Origin: Anaerolineales bacterium UBA2232
Lineage (GTDB): Bacteria > Chloroflexota > Anaerolineae > UBA2200
Assembly: GCA_002348045.1 (NCBI GenBank)
Contig: DDYO01000177.1
Coordinates: forward strand, 1 to 13,732
Direction: 5' to 3'
Length of the DNA: 13,732 bases
The notes under the pieces were generated by a model that did not search any database, was not told the DNA's origin, and was given only the letters and a program-made list of their open reading frames with translations. Every line of letters starts with the position of its first letter. Position 1 is the stretch's first letter. The translations under genes were made by a program, and so were the position numbers. Shown here in pieces: positions 13,168-13,732 of this stretch.

Positions 13168-13732
13168 TTAGTCGGCGCTCGCAGCTACCGCGGCTCCAAT
13201 GTACACGGCCGCCAGCACCGTAAATATGTATGCCTGCAACAGCCCGGTGAGCAGACTGAAGGCCATCAACGGAATTGGAACGATTAGCGGCAACAGGGAA
13301 AACACTACCGCCACCAGGAGATCGGTGCTCAGAACATTGCCGAACAGCCTCAGTGTGAGGGACAGAGTTCGGCTAAGCTGGCCGATTAATTCCAAGGGCA
13401 GGGTAACCAATGGTGTAGCCAGCCCTTTCAAATACTCCTTCACGCCCTTTTCACTGATTCCAAACCAGTGCACCGAGAAGAACACCACCAGGGCCAGCGC
13501 TGCCGGGGTGCTGATGTCGCGGGTCGGCGACATCACCACTGGCACCACTCCCACTGTGTTGGCCGCGGCGATAAAGACCGTCAGGCTTCCCAAGACCGGA
13601 ATGTACGGAGCGGCGGGGCGGCCGATCATGGCTGACACGTTGTCGTCCACAAATTCCGCCAACAACTCTAGCGTGCTTGGATAGCGCCGGAGCAGAAGGT
13701 GGGATCCCACTGTGAGAATGACCATCATCACC
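13168..13732 (-). CDS. atpB: F-type ATPase a subunit, N-terminally truncated by the window edge
   Basis: Stator membrane subunit that forms the ion half-channels beside the c ring. About 188 residues are present, and the reading frame runs off the right edge, so perhaps 40 N-terminal residues are missing. The essential arginine is in TLSLTLRLFGNVLSTDLL. The last helix has the conserved GLLQAYIFTVLAAVYIGAAV. The second-helix region SLTVFIAAANTVGVVP is also typical. The stop TAA is followed by a 13-bp spacer that carries the Shine-Dalgarno sequence of atpE. Upstream genes (beta, epsilon and the small Q and R genes expected in an N-type operon) would be beyond the edge. Confidence 0.95.
   Translation of the reverse strand, partial: VMMVILTVGSHLLLRRYPSTLELLAEFVDDNVSAMIGRPAAPYIPVLGSLTVFIAAANTVGVVPVVMSPTRDISTPAALALVVFFSVHWFGISEKGVKEYLKGLATPLVTLPLELIGQLSRTLSLTLRLFGNVLSTDLLVAVVFSLLPLIVPIPLMAFSLLTGLLQAYIFTVLAAVYIGAAVAASAD

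Noticed and set aside
1..13732. CRISPR arrays, insertion sequences, phage or defence genes
   Set aside because: No regularly spaced repeats, transposase, integrase or defence-gene motifs were seen; all substantial genes have housekeeping, envelope or transport assignments.

Overview
The window looks like chromosomal DNA of a Chloroflexota bacterium, probably Anaerolineae-like. This is an inference from several traits: moderately high GC, frequent GTG starts, an ECF sigma factor paired with a DUF5667/DUF5666 membrane protein, and a secreted protein ending in an 'LPLIVR'-type tail that is common in exported proteins of that phylum. No mobile element, CRISPR array or rRNA was seen.

Layout, left to right. 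(1) The 3' two thirds of mnmG (tRNA wobble-uridine modification) runs in from the left edge on the + strand. (2) Converging on it is a minus-strand block transcribed from about 5810 down to 1223: an ECF sigma factor, a membrane-anchored putative anti-sigma factor with four extracellular DUF5666 repeats, an exported protein with three more DUF5666 repeats, and a secreted seven-repeat beta-propeller. A good housekeeping-type promoter precedes the sigma gene. A second, weaker promoter candidate precedes the exported DUF5666 gene. (3) A PepT-like M20 metallopeptidase lies upstream on the same strand. (4) On the + strand come tRNA-Ser(CGA) with its own promoter, then an ECF-type vitamin/micronutrient transporter pair (S component and EcfT) with no ATPase gene. 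A 149-bp gap between the two transporter genes holds only a 38-codon ORF. (5) A strong hairpin at 9098-9132 separates this from a converging minus-strand F-type ATPase operon that enters from the right edge.

The ATPase operon reads a, c, b-delta fusion, alpha, [small PII-like gene], gamma. A fused b-delta subunit, no separate delta gene, and gamma at the end without beta and epsilon after it all match the alternate or 'N-type' ATPase operon, in which beta and epsilon lie upstream of subunit a, here outside the window. The c subunit carries Gln30, Glu63, Ser64 and Tyr68 at positions corresponding to sodium ligands, so Na+ coupling is plausible.

The most striking observation is the 105-codon gene between alpha and gamma. 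It overlaps the alpha stop by ATGA and ends 4 bp before the gamma start. Its protein resembles the DarA/PstA cyclic-di-AMP receptors (PII-like trimers), but several residues that contact c-di-AMP in the characterised proteins appear substituted. This suggests a nucleotide-sensing regulator made together with, and perhaps acting on, an ion-translocating ATPase. I know of no description of this arrangement, but could not search.
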